DNA of 64,000 nucleotides from Beverwykella pulmonaria (Eukaryota; Ascomycota; Dothideomycetes; Pleosporales; Melanommataceae): assembly GCA_001599595.1 (NCBI GenBank), contig BCHH01000015.1, forward strand, positions 208,827 to 272,826, in the 5' to 3' direction. Below, piece by piece: positions 11,443 to 23,012 of the stretch. The notes below the pieces were generated by a model. It searched no databases and was not told the origin of the DNA. It was given only the letters and a program-made list of their open reading frames with translations. A program made the translations under genes and the position numbers. The first letter of the stretch is position 1. Every line of letters starts with the position of its first letter.

Positions 11443-14108
11443 CTACAGCTCCTCCTCCTCCCTGTCCTTCTCCCTCCTCGCCGACACTAATCCGCCGAAA
11501 TCTGCCCACGTCAGTTCAACACCAAGCGCGGCTTTGTATGCTATTGCTCTATTGACAGCTCTTGGTTTTAACCGCTTGGTCTTTTTCGAAGCAGGTGCTG
11601 GGGCTCTTAGCTGTGGTTTCGTTCGCTTGGGCGTTTGGGTGCCGGTGCGGGGGGGAAGCAGAGAGGAGGAAGATATTGGGGATGGTGAAAATGCTGGAGA
11701 TTGAGAAGGATGGTTTGCGGAAGTATGATCTGCGTTTTGATAGGGCAGAGGTAGGTGGGAGTCTGGGACGAGATTTAATGTGTCTTGAACAGGGTTTATT
11801 CTTGGTTTTGGAGCTGGATTAGGAGAGGAGCGTGTCTCTGGGGTTCTTGGAAATGTTATTGAGACGAGGCTGATATCCTGTAGTACAGCCTTTGGTGTTG
11901 GCGATTTGTGTGGAGAAAGACAGATTCTGGAGTTGTTGGCAGGTGGTGATGGTGCTTGGCCGTCGAACTGTCTTCCTAAGTCAGATGCGCTGCGACTTCG
12001 GCAAGAGGTCTTTGCAAGTGTGTGAAATTCCGTCCCCTCTGCCTCATCGTCTGTTGTTGAAATGTACCATGCGTTCTCCGGCCCACTGTGTTTGGGTGTT
12101 TCGAAGGCTGTGGTTCCTTCGTTGGTTCCTCTACTCGTCTGTGAAATCTCTAGACTTCGCTCCCTCTCACGCTTCCCTCTTCGCTCTCGCTGTGTACGCA
12201 TCTCGTAAATCTCCATCATTTCAGCGTCGTGACGGAAAACATCCGCAGAACAGAACGAGCCAAATAAGACCCGCATGCTGCTGAGCGTAGGTGTCCAGCT
12301 TTCCTCGTCGACCGTGCACGGATACACATCCTTCGGCCTGAAAGCTTGAACAAGGGTGCAAAGCTCCAAGTAGGATGAGTGTCGAGAGTATGGAAACTGA
12401 ATAGTTTCATTCTGTTTTTCCATCCCTTGTTCGCTATTCAGGGCGTGAGACGAGAGGACCGAAACAAGCATGTGCAACGGCAAATCATCCTCACCATCCT
12501 GACTCTCGTTTTGCAAAGCGATTCCAAGATCAATATTTCCATTCCTCTCGTCTAGTGCCGTTTGCAGCAGCGCTAATACTCTTGAAAGTAACTCCTCATT
12601 CTTGATCTGTTTCGCACATAGCTCCATTAGCTTGCCTACATCTCCCACATTCCCTGTTTCCAGCTCTTCCTTCTGATCCAGATCGCCTTTCCCACCTCCA
12701 GCTCCGACTTCGGCTACCTCGGTACCATTGACTCGGGTCACTATAGGGATGATATGGACGATCTTCCCATCTGTATCGTGATCCACCACCTCACATCCCA
12801 TGCCACGTTCGCAGCTGTGCAGACGAGCGCTCGTCTTGGAAGTGAGACAGCCCGGTTGGGTGTGATTGCCGTTCCTAAATCCGCATAACGCAGCGGCCTC
12901 ACGGACTTCTAAGCCGGAGGTCCTGAGGTAGTTATTGTCGGTTCGCACATCGAGACCGGATTCTTGCAGGTGCTTCTTTTCTAGCGTGGATAGGGATGCG
13001 TATATGCGGGCTCGGTAGTCGTCTAAGTGGATCTGACAGTTTAGAAACGCAGATAGTGCGATCCAGACATTCTCATACCCAAAAGTCCAAGAGTGGAAGT
13101 AGAACTTGGTGTCATCAGGATATTTCTCCACTTTCTGCAGAAGCTCTCGAATTCCTTCCGCTTTGGAGGGAAACTCGCGATACGGCTCTGCCTTGGTCGC
13201 GAAGGTGGTATCCAAATATATACAATCCAGTCGCCGAACGCCCAGGGTGTAAGGCAGTAGAACTGGATTTTGCACGAGAGAGTTGACGCACCAGGTCTCA
13301 GCTCGGATGTCGCCTGTATACAATATGGCCTTTCCACTGCCCTCAATGAGAAACATGACAGCTCCCACACAGTGGTTTGCATCGAAGAGGGTAACGCGAA
13401 TCTTGTTCTTTGGGTCCAACTGGATGACGACCGGGGTCTCAAGCGGAAGGGGTTTCAGCAGCCTATGCATGCTCTTATCATAGGTAATATTGCGACTTTC
13501 CAGTATGCCGCGTGCAAAGTTGACCCGGTAATGGTACTTCTCTAGACGCAATAGTATCTGTACTCGCTTAGCGCTTTGTTCTTTGAGTTACTGGTTGGCT
13601 GCGGCAATGTAGTTTGGCGTTCATGCCGATAGTCCATATCAGTAGGAACTCATAGGCCAGACCAATCACATCTACATGGATGGGTCTTCGAATTCGTGGC
13701 AGTGTGTAGGCGAATGGTTGAGCAGGACGGGCCTCGCATGGTGCAAATATTTTTTCGATTTGTTGCTTTCTGCTAGTCCTGGCTCACCGGCCCTTTGGGA
13801 AGACAGGAGAGAAATGATTTATGACCATAAGCAGAAAAGAGACGTTGAAATGAACGCATCTTGCCACTCACTTCACGGGTTGCCGCTGAGCAGTAAACGA
13901 ATGGGGCGCGAAAGGACTCGAGGCCGACCAAGTGGTCGGAATGCACATGGCTGAGGAAGCAGGCCAAAGGCGCCTCGTGGTCTGGCTGCTGTCGGAAATA
14001 ATCGATTCTAATTTGAGGAAACTCTGCGCAGCATGCAGTGAGAACGTGTTGGATTCAAAAGCAGGATGAAACGGGCTGACCGGCTACGATGCCTTTGAAG
14101 GTGGACAT
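11443..14108 (-). CDS. Artemis/SNM1-like metallo-beta-lactamase, beta-CASP DNA nuclease
   Basis: Exons 14108..14081, 14023..13872 and 13557..11443 encode 764 residues; introns are 57 and 314 nt. The N-terminus reads MSTFKGIVAEFPQIRIDYF, then the metallo-beta-lactamase signature SHVHSDHLVGL (HxHxDH, about residues 33-41), FARGIL, DANHCVGAVMFL (motif 3 His), LYTGDIRAE (motif 4 Asp) and LDTTFA (motif A), followed by a beta-CASP region (FYFHSWTFGYENVW). The long C-terminus from about residue 300 is low in conserved motifs and Ser/Pro-rich, ending LTWADFGGLVSARREKDREE. The family trims DNA ends in cross-link repair and end joining. The 314-nt intron is long for this window but both flanking exons join exactly at the conserved ATRE|ILLRLEKY segment. 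Artemis is favoured over Pso2 by overall resemblance; this is not certain. Confidence 0.85.
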
Positions 14109-15567
14109 TGGGTGGCGAGCGACAGCAAGACCGATGCTGCCTCTCCCTCATATCTGTGAACCACAGCGAAGAAAGTGCCGCGGAGGATATCGAAGTAAAC
14201 CAAATGCGGAAGTCGGTGAAGCAGTTGGCATGGTGGTGGGTGGGTTTTTGTAATGGTGGCGGATGATTGGTAGGTGGCGACTCCCCTGTGGCTTGACTAC
14301 CTCTTGGCATCTCGTCTTGGATCCAAGGATCTGTCGAGGATGGCGCGCATCGCTGGGACCGACAGCCTTCAACACCATGTCGCAATGCCGCAATGCCGCA
14401 TTTGCTCCGGCTCGCATCGTTGCCAGTGAATCGAGTCGAGGTACCCGATAGCAGCAGGAGAACAACTGGGCGACGCTGCCTGGCTTGCATCTCGCCGGGC
14501 CTGTGGTCCTGCAGTCGAGCAATTCCACTGCCAACCACGCGCGCCCTTGTCCGGCAGCTAGGCACCGTCTCGCTGGCCGAGTCAACGCTCGCCCGCAGAT
14601 CCGGCGTCGATTGGCCGGTAGCAAACGGGCAGCGGGCCAGAATGGTCATGGGCATTTGTAGCACAGCTGGACAGCTCACGACCGCGTCTTGACAGCGCTG
14701 CGTTGCACCAGCTTGCACGCAGTAGTGCTGGCGACTGGTTGTGGTTGGCGATGCCATGGCGTATGGGCGGCGTCAGGGTCTGGTATGCACCTCGAGCCCT
14801 GGTCCTGGCGACGTCTGGCATCTGGGAGGATCATGAGCCTGAGATTTAGTCCGTAGTCCTGCGAGCCAGATTATAAGTAGGAGGCGGTGAGCTGCTGCTT
14901 AAAGCCCCCCCTTCGAGGCCCTCTCCCGTCTGCCGTGCTTCCTGCTTTTCGTCCTCCTTTCGCGTTGCCCTCGCCTCGACGACGCCATCTCCTCCTATAC
15001 GATATCCCGGTTGCCCGCATATTGACTGCGTGCCGCCTCCTCGTCTCTCCACGAAACGCCCCATCCAGGCCAGAGCTGTATTGAAACCGGGGCGGTGTAC
15101 AAGGAGGTCGCCGTGCGTACACCTCTGGCACCACCTGCCGCTATCGCGCAGCAGAACTCGAGCCAGCGTTTTCGGGCCTCCTCTCGGCGCTTTGACTTGC
15201 GGTCGACAACTGTGCAACGCCCACAGGCACCAGCAACGTCACCTGGGATTCCCGAGAGCGTCTGACATCCAAGGAGCTCAGCAGGATTATCGGGGCAGCG
15301 TCGAGTCATCCGAGGACAAAGTTCCGTCACACAGACGGTAAGCCGCTACAAACGGTAGTGCCTGCCGTGGACCCATCCTCTACCCGCGAACCTTTCTCAA
15401 CTATACGTGTCAACGAACGAACTAGTACTCCAAGGCGCCCCCACCCAAGGAACCACTAGCAACTTTCGACATCACTCCTCTCACATTGAGATATTGCGCA
15501 TACATAAGAATCTGCATACCTCAACCCACAACCACTTTTAAACCCGCCAGCGTCACGCGTCGCGACC
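14109..15567. other. Long divergent intergenic region
   Basis: 1.46 kb between the Artemis-like gene and the next gene. Several overlapping open frames on both strands are read as chance in G+C-rich sequence, without domain motifs. A small direct repeat of CAATGCCG lies near 14385-14400. CT-rich and CA-rich stretches before 15568 look like a 5' leader. Confidence 0.45.
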
Positions 15568-16350
15568 ATGCACCGCAAAAACCCCATTTCGGTGCTTGTC
15601 TACAACTCGCTCTTCCCCACACCCTCGCCCACCGACCCCCCAAGCTTCTCCGCGCACCTCTCCAAAAACCTCGTTGGCGAAGTCCGCATCGAAACTGCGA
15701 CTTTCTACGGCTCGCTTGACACAATCGAGGCGCGGTATCCAGGGCTCAACTACGCCTACGCGCCGCACCGGAAGCGCCTGGGCCGCTTCCCGTACCACAA
15801 GAAGCTATTCGAGGCGTTTGACCGGCTGGGCCTCACCGAGAGCGAGATCCAAGGGTTCTGCAGATGGGAAGGCACACTCTGGGCGCGGGAGCGCTACGAG
15901 CGCGACGAGGGCGTCAAGGTCAGAGACACAACCGGCGTGGAGATTGGCGAGTGGGTCGACCGACGGAAACACCGACTCTCAGCGCGCTCCAAAGGCATCA
16001 ACGTCAAGACGGACATCGAGGTCGAAATCGAAGAGGTATCGGCGAGCGCTGACGCTCCTGAATCCCGGGCCGTGGACACAGAAATGCGCGACGAGGATGA
16101 GAACGAGGATGAAGAAGAGGAGAGCGACGAGGAAGACGAGAGTGTGGGCTTTGAGCTCAACCAGCGTCTTCTGCACGCCGCGGCCATGCGGGACCAGGGC
16201 GCCAATGTGCCCATGGATCCAGAGTGGGAGCAGTACCTCAAGGAGGCGCAGGAGCGCGGCGAGCTGAACATCGATGCTACAAGGGAGGCTCTCAGACTGA
16301 TGGCGGGTCAACTGGCGCAGGTCAACCAGCCTGTTGATGGATCTGCGTAA
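15568..16350 (+). CDS. Conserved-looking protein of unknown function with acidic stretch
   Basis: Single exon, 260 residues, no signal peptide or membrane helix. The first 150 residues are ordered-looking and rich in aromatic and Arg residues (VRIETATFYGSLDTIEARYPGLN, FPYHKKLFEAFDRLGL, GFCRWEGTLWARERYERDEGVK). I believe similar proteins occur in other filamentous fungi, but no named domain was recognised. Residues about 170-195 form a long Glu/Asp run (DEDENEDEEEESDEEDE), typical of nuclear or chromatin-linked proteins. The C-terminal part (MDPEWEQYLKEAQERGELN) looks helical. Function cannot be assigned. Start is the first ATG of the frame, preceded by a pyrimidine-rich leader. Confidence 0.78.
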   Translation: MHRKNPISVLVYNSLFPTPSPTDPPSFSAHLSKNLVGEVRIETATFYGSLDTIEARYPGLNYAYAPHRKRLGRFPYHKKLFEAFDRLGLTESEIQGFCRWEGTLWARERYERDEGVKVRDTTGVEIGEWVDRRKHRLSARSKGINVKTDIEVEIEEVSASADAPESRAVDTEMRDEDENEDEEEESDEEDESVGFELNQRLLHAAAMRDQGANVPMDPEWEQYLKEAQERGELNIDATREALRLMAGQLAQVNQPVDGSA

Positions 16351-17140
16351 GAGATGGCAACTGTCTATCTGCTAGATCTCAACTTGACTTTTCTTACTTT
16401 ACCAATACGAATTCGATTCGAGTACTGCATCAGCATCGGCATCGGCATCGGCATCAGCATACCATTCGAATACTCTCCCCTTTCCTCGGTCTGTGTTTCC
16501 CCATCTCAACACATTCAGCGAAGCTCCTTGCTCAGCCTCAACACCCCACCACTCACACCACAACCTCACGATTTTCTTGGTCCAAGATTCGATTCGATAC
16601 GATACACCGCACTGCACTTCCCGGCGTTCTGTTTTCTCCCCTTCTATTCTCTCACCGATAAAAAGTGGAATGGCGTTTTTACTGCTGGGATACCCGGATG
16701 ACCTTTTACGTCTGGGTTGGTTATATTTTTGATGTCGGGAATTAGGGTTGGATAGGGCAGGGCAGGGCGGCGCAGGCGGCGCTGTGTAGATAGATTTGAT
16801 GGGATGGATGAAGCGGAGGGAAGTATAACTAGGATAATAGGAAATAGTTACGTTCAAAGAGTTATCGTTCTTCTTTAACATGATGTCATGCAAAGCTTGT
16901 CGAATCTGATATTGGACTCTACGTGCCTGTATGGGTCTATAACCAAGAGTGGGTATCCATGCGTCTCCCGAAGTCATCCTTTGCATCTCTTCGCGTGAGC
17001 CTTTGCTAGGATTCTTCGAGCACTGGTTACTGCAGGCGACAGCACTCCGTGTCCATACCCTGCCCCTTTCCTTGTAATGTCGGCTGGGGCTTCGTAACCC
17101 ACCCGTTCTCATACGCTCGCTCACACTCTTTTGTGAAGCT
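16351..17140. other. Convergent intergenic region
   Basis: 3' flanks of the unknown gene (+) and CSN7 (-). It contains a hexanucleotide array and ordinary unique sequence. The 280-residue minus-strand frame over this region lacks conserved features and is not called. Confidence 0.5.
16427..16460. repeat. Hexanucleotide microsatellite (GCATCG)n
   Basis: Five to six consecutive GCATC(A/G) units just downstream of the unknown gene's stop codon. It is presumably in the 3' untranslated region. Confidence 0.85.
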
Positions 17141-18048
17141 TCATCCCAACCTCCTTCCCACTCCCAAACCTCCAAATCCGAATTGACCTGCACCCCTCTT
17201 CTGACCCCTCGTAGCCCGTCCACTACCACCCTCCTGGTCAATATCCATCATATCCTCGTCGCCAAGCCCACTCATGCCCCGCTTCCCCGCGCCCTTCTCC
17301 TCACTACTCTGAATAGTGACCTCGAGCGCACGATCCTTCTTCCGGCGCTGCTTCTCACGGTCCACCGCCGCCTTCTTGACAGCTGCCACTTGTGCCTCGA
17401 GCTCGGCAAGCGCGGAGTCGCAACGTTGTGACCAGGTTGCGAGTGTGGACTCGAGAGTGGGGAGGGAGCCTGGGGCGAGGTCGCGGAGTGGAGATGTGCT
17501 GGTCACCGAGAGGAGGGAGTGTGCCGGGTCAAGGGTTGCGGTGAGCAAGCCCGAGTAGATGGCCGTTGTGATGAGCTCTTCCAGCGCCCGCGTAGTGGGG
17601 AGGTCGAGCGCGCTCATGAGCGAGCTGTAGGTGAGGGTTGTGTGGGAGCGGGAGAGCGGGAGAAGAGAGAGGAGGAGGAGCTTCTGCTGTTGTTGGGCTG
17701 AGAGCGCGGGGAGCGATCCATGAGCTGCACATCCATCTGATTAGCATACTGACGACCCTTCCTGTACTCGCCCAAGCCTATCTGTAGCTACATGAATTAG
17801 GCAAACATACCCTTATAATCCTGCCACGTTCCCCACGCAAAGATCTCTAGCAGCGTAAGATGGCTCGCATACTCCTCCGACTTCCTCAGATTCTGGACAT
17901 TCGGCATCTGCAGGAGCTCTGCGAAGACGAATGTGTGGGGTGCGGAGGTAGCTTGGGTGACGAGGTCTGCGGCGGCGCGGGGCGAGTTTGCGGATTTGGA
18001 GAGCGCGAGGAAGGGCTCCAGGGCGTTGAGCGCGCGAGTTTGCTCCAT
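17141..18048 (-). CDS. CSN7: COP9 signalosome subunit 7 (PCI domain)
   Basis: Exons 18048..17811 and 17724..17141 (86-nt intron) encode 273 residues. The N-terminus MEQTRALNALEPFLALSKSA, the helical segment HTFVFAELLQMPNVQNLR, and LLEIFAWGTWQDYK followed by a winged-helix part (LTYSSLMSALDLPTTRALEELITTAIYSGLL) form a PCI domain as in CSN7/eIF3m-type subunits. CSN7 is a scaffold subunit of the COP9 signalosome, which removes Nedd8 from cullins in the nucleus and, in fungi, affects development and light responses. A coiled, charged tail (AALDREKQRRKKDR-like) and a Gly-rich end ending GVGRRLG follow. The frame is open 96 codons further upstream, but MEQTRALNALEPF is the family-like start, so 18048 is preferred. 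Confidence 0.87.
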
Positions 18049-19475
18049 GGTGAAGGGGAGAAGCGGAAGGAGATTAGGGAGGGTTGGAGTGTGTTCGTGG
18101 AAGTGGTGTTTTGGAGTGCGGAGTCGAAGTTGTGCTGGGGTTTGGATTTCAGTCAACAGCGAGAGCTTCGGTAGGGCGGATTGGTGGGAGAGTGGATCCG
18201 ATCGGATAAGATAAGATGCCAGGCACAAGCACAAGCGCAGAGCGGCAAAGCGAATTGGATGTCTTTGTGCGCAACTCAAGATGTCGATTACTGACTTGCT
18301 TGCATTATGCCTGTAGGTGGTAGAGGCGGCAGACAAATGAAAAGCCAGTTTACGATGAGCAATCGAAGCACGCCATCAAGATGCATACTCTAGAATGCCA
18401 CTGCCGAGTGAAAGGGTCGTTCTCCAAGACGCAGTAAACTTGAGTGGTGTTTTATTGATATATTCTTGTATTCCAGCCGAATCGCTCGTCCCTTCTGTTC
18501 AAGTACAAGGGTGTGTTCTCTTAGAGGTTGCAACTCGGAGTATACACGGTTTCCCGTAGGAATGAATTCCCCTTCTCCTGCGAAACCGTACGCGAACCCA
18601 AGATAATCTTGCAAATTTAGTATCATGCGAGAGCAATCGCTTCAAGCTGCTGGACTGTATAGGAAAATAATGTTGAATTTTGACAGAGTTGTGAGACTTT
18701 GAAGCATACTTTCGGACTTTCGTTCCTATGAGAGACACCCGCTTTCGTGCGAACAGCTACCCAAGAAGGTACTCCCGCACGAATGATAGTAGTCATGCAA
18801 GACCCTCGGTTTGCGAAGCATCTTCACGCCCTTTGGTGCTTCCAGAATCGACTTCAACCGCAGGCCCAAGAGGGCTAGTCGTCGGAGGGTCAAACACCTC
18901 CTAGTTTCACTTGCCAAGACCTGAAACAAATGCCCTCCTCGTCCATCGCCATGTATATTTCGACGCCTGTGTCCCTCGCGCCAGGTCGAGCGGTCCTCTC
19001 TGTCTTTTCTCATCCAGGCCACACTGTCAATTCCCGACATCTATTTCCAAGCAGCGTCAGCCCGTGGCGCACCCAACACGATCAGCTTACAGAAGCGCCG
19101 CCATCCACCACTAGCGGGGCTCTATTCACGGCCCGGCAACATTGCGTGGCTTGGTTCCGAAGGAATTGGTGGTTAGCTCGCCCGAGATATTGACCTCCAT
19201 CGCCATCTGGCACGTAATAAGGAAGCTGGCCTTCTCACCTGTCGCACTTCGCATCTGCCGTACGGCTTCTATTCACGAGACCCTCGCTCCTTTATTTTCG
19301 GCATTTGTTCGCGCCGCCTTCTGCATGTCGTAATATATTTCCACGACCCTCCTTCCTCGACCACTTCGCCTCGCGTTTGTCCGCCGCACTCCGAGTGCTG
19401 ACGCTCACCGCGAACTGCATGCCTCGAGGGCCTTCTCGAGCTTCCCATTCCTTATAGCGTATCGCAACACATCCT
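18049..19475. other. Divergent intergenic region CSN7 / copper ATPase
   Basis: 1.4 kb with no supported gene. It should contain both promoters. The sequence before 19476 is C-rich and free of ATG in good context, as expected of a leader. No repeat or RNA gene was recognised. Confidence 0.5.
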
Positions 19476-22400
19476 ATGGCATCCACCACCTCCGCCGCGC
19501 CCACGGCGACTGGCGCAACGGCCCACATGGCGACTACGACGCTCAAAGTCGACGGCATGACCTGCGGCGCATGCACGTCCGCGATTGAAACTGGATTTCA
19601 GGGCGTGGAAGGAGTCGGGAATGTCTCCATAAGCCTGATCATGGGCCGGGCAGTCGTGCAGCACAACCCCGAGATACTATCGACGGACCAGGTCAAGGAG
19701 ATCATAGAAGATCGTGGGTTTGACGCCGAAGTGCTCTCCACCGACCTTCCGACCGCGGCGCATACTGCCGAGGACCACTTCCTAAGCGATTCTGAAGACG
19801 AGGATGCGGAGGCGGGAGCGCAGGTGTCGACCACCACTCTGTCCGTCGGAGGCATGACCTGCGGCGCATGCACATCAGCGGTCGAGGGCGCCTTCAAAAA
19901 CGTTGCGGGAATCAAGCACTTCAGCATATCCCTGTTGTCCGAGCGGGCCGTCATTGAGCACGATGCGAGCATGATTTCCCCGGACCAGCTGGCAGAAACA
20001 ATAGAAGACGTGGGATTTGACGCCAAGGTGTTGGATACAGTGGGTCCTGTCACAGCCAAGAAGGCTAGCAAGAGTCAAAAGAAACAGAAGACATTGACCA
20101 CAACGGTTGGCGTGGAGGGCATGACATGTGGGGCTTGTACTTCGGCCATCGAAAACGGATTCAAGAACGTAGAGGGAGTCTACCAGTTCAATATTAGCTT
20201 GCTGGCGAATCGCGCGGTACTGGTTCATGACCCCGCAAAGCTCACAGAAGATCAGATAGTGGAAATAATCGAGGACCGGGGGTTCGACGCCAAGGTGATA
20301 TCATCCGTGGACAGCAGCGTACAACGATCTTCAGCTTCGAAAAGCACGGTACATCTCAAGATCTTTGGACTCCCGAACGCGAAGGCCGGCGAAGAGCTGG
20401 AAGGGCTGCTACGGAAACGCCCCGGCATCACATCCGTAACACTCAATTTCAATACCTCCCGGATCACTATCAATCGAGAACCCCAAATCATTGGCCTCCG
20501 AGCAGTTGTTGAAGCAGTGGAGGAGGCTGGCTACAATGCTCTCGTTGCCGACTCGGACGACAACAACGCCCAGTTGGAATCTCTTGCGAAAACCAAAGAG
20601 ATCCAGGAGTGGAGACGAGCCGTCAAAACCTCTGCATGCTTCGCCGTGCCCGTTTTCCTCACGAGCATGCTTTTCCCGATGTTCCTTCCTTTCCTTGATT
20701 ATGGCAGTCTCTGCATTGTACCTGGTGTTTATCTCGGCGACCTTGTTTGTCTGGTTCTCACCATCCCCGTCCAGTTTGGTATTGGAAAGCGATTTTACAT
20801 ATCGGCGTTTAAGTCGCTTAGCCATGGCTCACCCACCATGGACGTTCTGGTCGTGTTGGGCACCTCCGCGGCTTTCTTCTTCAGCGTTGCTTCCATGCTG
20901 GTCTCACTTTTTGTGCCCCCTCACACCAAGCCGACGACGCTGTTTGATACCAGCACGATGCTGATCACTTTCATCAGCCTGGGTCGCTATCTTGAGAACA
21001 GCGCTAAAGGGCAGACATCGAAGGCGCTATCAAGGCTCATGTCTTTGGCTCCATCGATGGCTACCATTTACGCAGACCCTATCGCTGCTGCCAAAGCTGC
21101 CGAGGGCTGGGAGATCCCCGCCGCCGAGAAAGAAAGCTACGACTCGATGGAAGGCAATGCTATTGAAGAGAAGGTCATTCCTACAGAATTGATTGAAGTT
21201 GGCGATGTTGTCATTCTCCGACCCGGAGACAAGATTCCTGCGGATGGCACAGTTACTCACGGCGAATCCTATCTGGACGAGAGTATGGTTACCGGCGAGG
21301 CCATGCCAATCCTGAAGAAAAAGGGAATGCTCTTGATGGCTGGAACAGTCAACGGTGCTGGCCGTCTTGATTTTGTCGTCACTCGAGCTGGCCGCGATAC
21401 TCAGCTCAGTCAAATCGTGCGTCTCGTTCAAGAAGCCCAGACAAGCCGCGCGCCCATCCAGCGTCTTGCGGATACAGTTGCTGGATACTTTGTTCCCATC
21501 ATCATCACGCTCGGCCTTGCAACCTTCGTCGCATGGATGGTTCTCAGTCACGTCTTGCCATACCCTCCCAAGGTGTTCCTTGATCACGCCAGTGGTGGAA
21601 AGCTGATGGTCTGTGTTAAACTCTGCATTGCTGTTATCGTCTTTGCATGCCCTTGTGCTCTTGGACTTGCCACACCCACCGCCGTCATGGTCGGTACTGG
21701 TGTTGGTGCGGAACAAGGCATCCTGGTCAAGGGTGGAGCGGCACTGGAGACTGCTACCAAGATTAACCACGTTGTGTTCGACAAGACTGGCACCCTCACC
21801 GTAGGCAAGATGAGCGTCTCGAGGACCAACATTCAAGGCGAATGGGGAAGCGATCCACACAAGAAGAACCTTTGGTGGACACTTATTGGTCTTGCAGAAA
21901 TGGGCTCCGAGCATCCGATTGCTAAGGCTATTGTTCGCTCTGCAAAGGAACATCTTCGACTTGGTCCTGATGGAACACTAGACGGCTCCGTCGGTGACTT
22001 CGAGGCTGTTGTCGGCAAAGGTATTGCTGCAACAGTCGAAGCCGCCATCTCTCAAGAGCGACAACGTTACCGGGTCCTCATCGGCAACGCAGCATATCTT
22101 ATATCCGAAGGTGTCAACGTTCCCGACTTTACCGATGAGCCTCTAACGCCCATGGCCCCTTCGGCCAACCCACGAGGAGGCTCGCATACACGATCAGCTG
22201 GCATCACCACCATTCACACTGCGATTGGCACCACTTACACCGGAACTCTCGGTCTCTCGGACACTATTAAGCCCTCAGCTCGTGCTACTATCCTTGCACT
22301 TACTCGTCTTGGGATGACAGCTTCTATTGTGACAGGAGATACCTCGACTTCTGCCCTCATCGTAGCGGCCGAGGTTGGCATCGACTCCGAAGATGTCCAC

Positions 22401-23012
22401 GCTTCTTCCACACCCGCAGATAAAAAGGCTATCATCGCTGACCTCCAGTCTCGCGGCTACGTTGTCGCCATGGTCGGCGATGGAATCAATGACTCTCCTG
22501 CTTTGGCATCCGCAGATATCGGCATTGCACTCTCTACAGGTACAGATGTTGCTATGGAAGCTGCATCCATTGTTCTCATGTCCAATACGGATCTTCTGGC
22601 CATACCCGCGAGTCTCGTGCTCAGCAAAGCCATCTTCTCTCGCATCAAGCTCAACCTCGCATGGGCGTGCATGTATAACTTCGTCGGTCTCCCATTTGCA
22701 ATGGGCTTCTTCCTACCGTGGGGTCTCTCTCTCCACCCTATGGCAGCCGGCGCGGCAATGGCCTGTTCGTCCGTGTCGGTGGTGGTGAGTAGTTTGCATC
22801 TGAAATTCTGGACGCGGCCGAAGTGGATGAAGGTCGGTGTGCTTGATCCATCCGCAGAAATTCCAGATAGCGAGAAGGAAGCTGAAATGACAAGAGGAGG
22901 GAGCGGCATGATCATGTCGGCGGTGGAGTGGGTGAAGGATACTCTAGCCGCGAGGAAGAGGAATAGGGAGGAGGCGGGCTATGTGCCGCTGAGGGATATG
23001 GGGGAGCATTAG
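19476..23012 (+). CDS. CCC2: Copper-transporting P1B-type ATPase (CCC2/ATP7 family)
   Basis: Intronless, 1178 residues. Three N-terminal heavy-metal domains each carry GMTCGACTSA (starting about residues 27, 125 and 213). A fourth HMA-like fold (LKIFGLPNAKAGEELEGLL, about 289-355) has lost the Cys pair. The core follows: membrane helices, the phosphatase motif DESMVTGEAMP (about 600), the metal channel FACPCALGLATP (about 722), phosphorylation site DKTGTLT (about 768), SEHPIAKAI of the P1B nucleotide domain, and GDGINDSPALA (about 1001). It pumps Cu(I) into the late Golgi to load cuproenzymes such as the multicopper oxidases of iron uptake, and gives copper tolerance. The tail is short and charged. 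All catalytic motifs are intact. Confidence 0.95.
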   Translation: MASTTSAAPTATGATAHMATTTLKVDGMTCGACTSAIETGFQGVEGVGNVSISLIMGRAVVQHNPEILSTDQVKEIIEDRGFDAEVLSTDLPTAAHTAEDHFLSDSEDEDAEAGAQVSTTTLSVGGMTCGACTSAVEGAFKNVAGIKHFSISLLSERAVIEHDASMISPDQLAETIEDVGFDAKVLDTVGPVTAKKASKSQKKQKTLTTTVGVEGMTCGACTSAIENGFKNVEGVYQFNISLLANRAVLVHDPAKLTEDQIVEIIEDRGFDAKVISSVDSSVQRSSASKSTVHLKIFGLPNAKAGEELEGLLRKRPGITSVTLNFNTSRITINREPQIIGLRAVVEAVEEAGYNALVADSDDNNAQLESLAKTKEIQEWRRAVKTSACFAVPVFLTSMLFPMFLPFLDYGSLCIVPGVYLGDLVCLVLTIPVQFGIGKRFYISAFKSLSHGSPTMDVLVVLGTSAAFFFSVASMLVSLFVPPHTKPTTLFDTSTMLITFISLGRYLENSAKGQTSKALSRLMSLAPSMATIYADPIAAAKAAEGWEIPAAEKESYDSMEGNAIEEKVIPTELIEVGDVVILRPGDKIPADGTVTHGESYLDESMVTGEAMPILKKKGMLLMAGTVNGAGRLDFVVTRAGRDTQLSQIVRLVQEAQTSRAPIQRLADTVAGYFVPIIITLGLATFVAWMVLSHVLPYPPKVFLDHASGGKLMVCVKLCIAVIVFACPCALGLATPTAVMVGTGVGAEQGILVKGGAALETATKINHVVFDKTGTLTVGKMSVSRTNIQGEWGSDPHKKNLWWTLIGLAEMGSEHPIAKAIVRSAKEHLRLGPDGTLDGSVGDFEAVVGKGIAATVEAAISQERQRYRVLIGNAAYLISEGVNVPDFTDEPLTPMAPSANPRGGSHTRSAGITTIHTAIGTTYTGTLGLSDTIKPSARATILALTRLGMTASIVTGDTSTSALIVAAEVGIDSEDVHASSTPADKKAIIADLQSRGYVVAMVGDGINDSPALASADIGIALSTGTDVAMEAASIVLMSNTDLLAIPASLVLSKAIFSRIKLNLAWACMYNFVGLPFAMGFFLPWGLSLHPMAAGAAMACSSVSVVVSSLHLKFWTRPKWMKVGVLDPSAEIPDSEKEAEMTRGGSGMIMSAVEWVKDTLAARKRNREEAGYVPLRDMGEH

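Noticed and set aside
16399..17241. 280-codon minus-strand frame downstream of CSN7
   Set aside because: Lies in the 3' flank, low complexity from the microsatellite, no motif.
17797..18336. Longer CSN7 start 96 codons upstream
   Set aside because: The MEQTRALNALEPF start fits the family; the upstream part has no conserved features.
21030..21953. 307-codon antisense frame inside the copper ATPase gene
   Set aside because: Shadow of a highly conserved coding sequence on the other strand.
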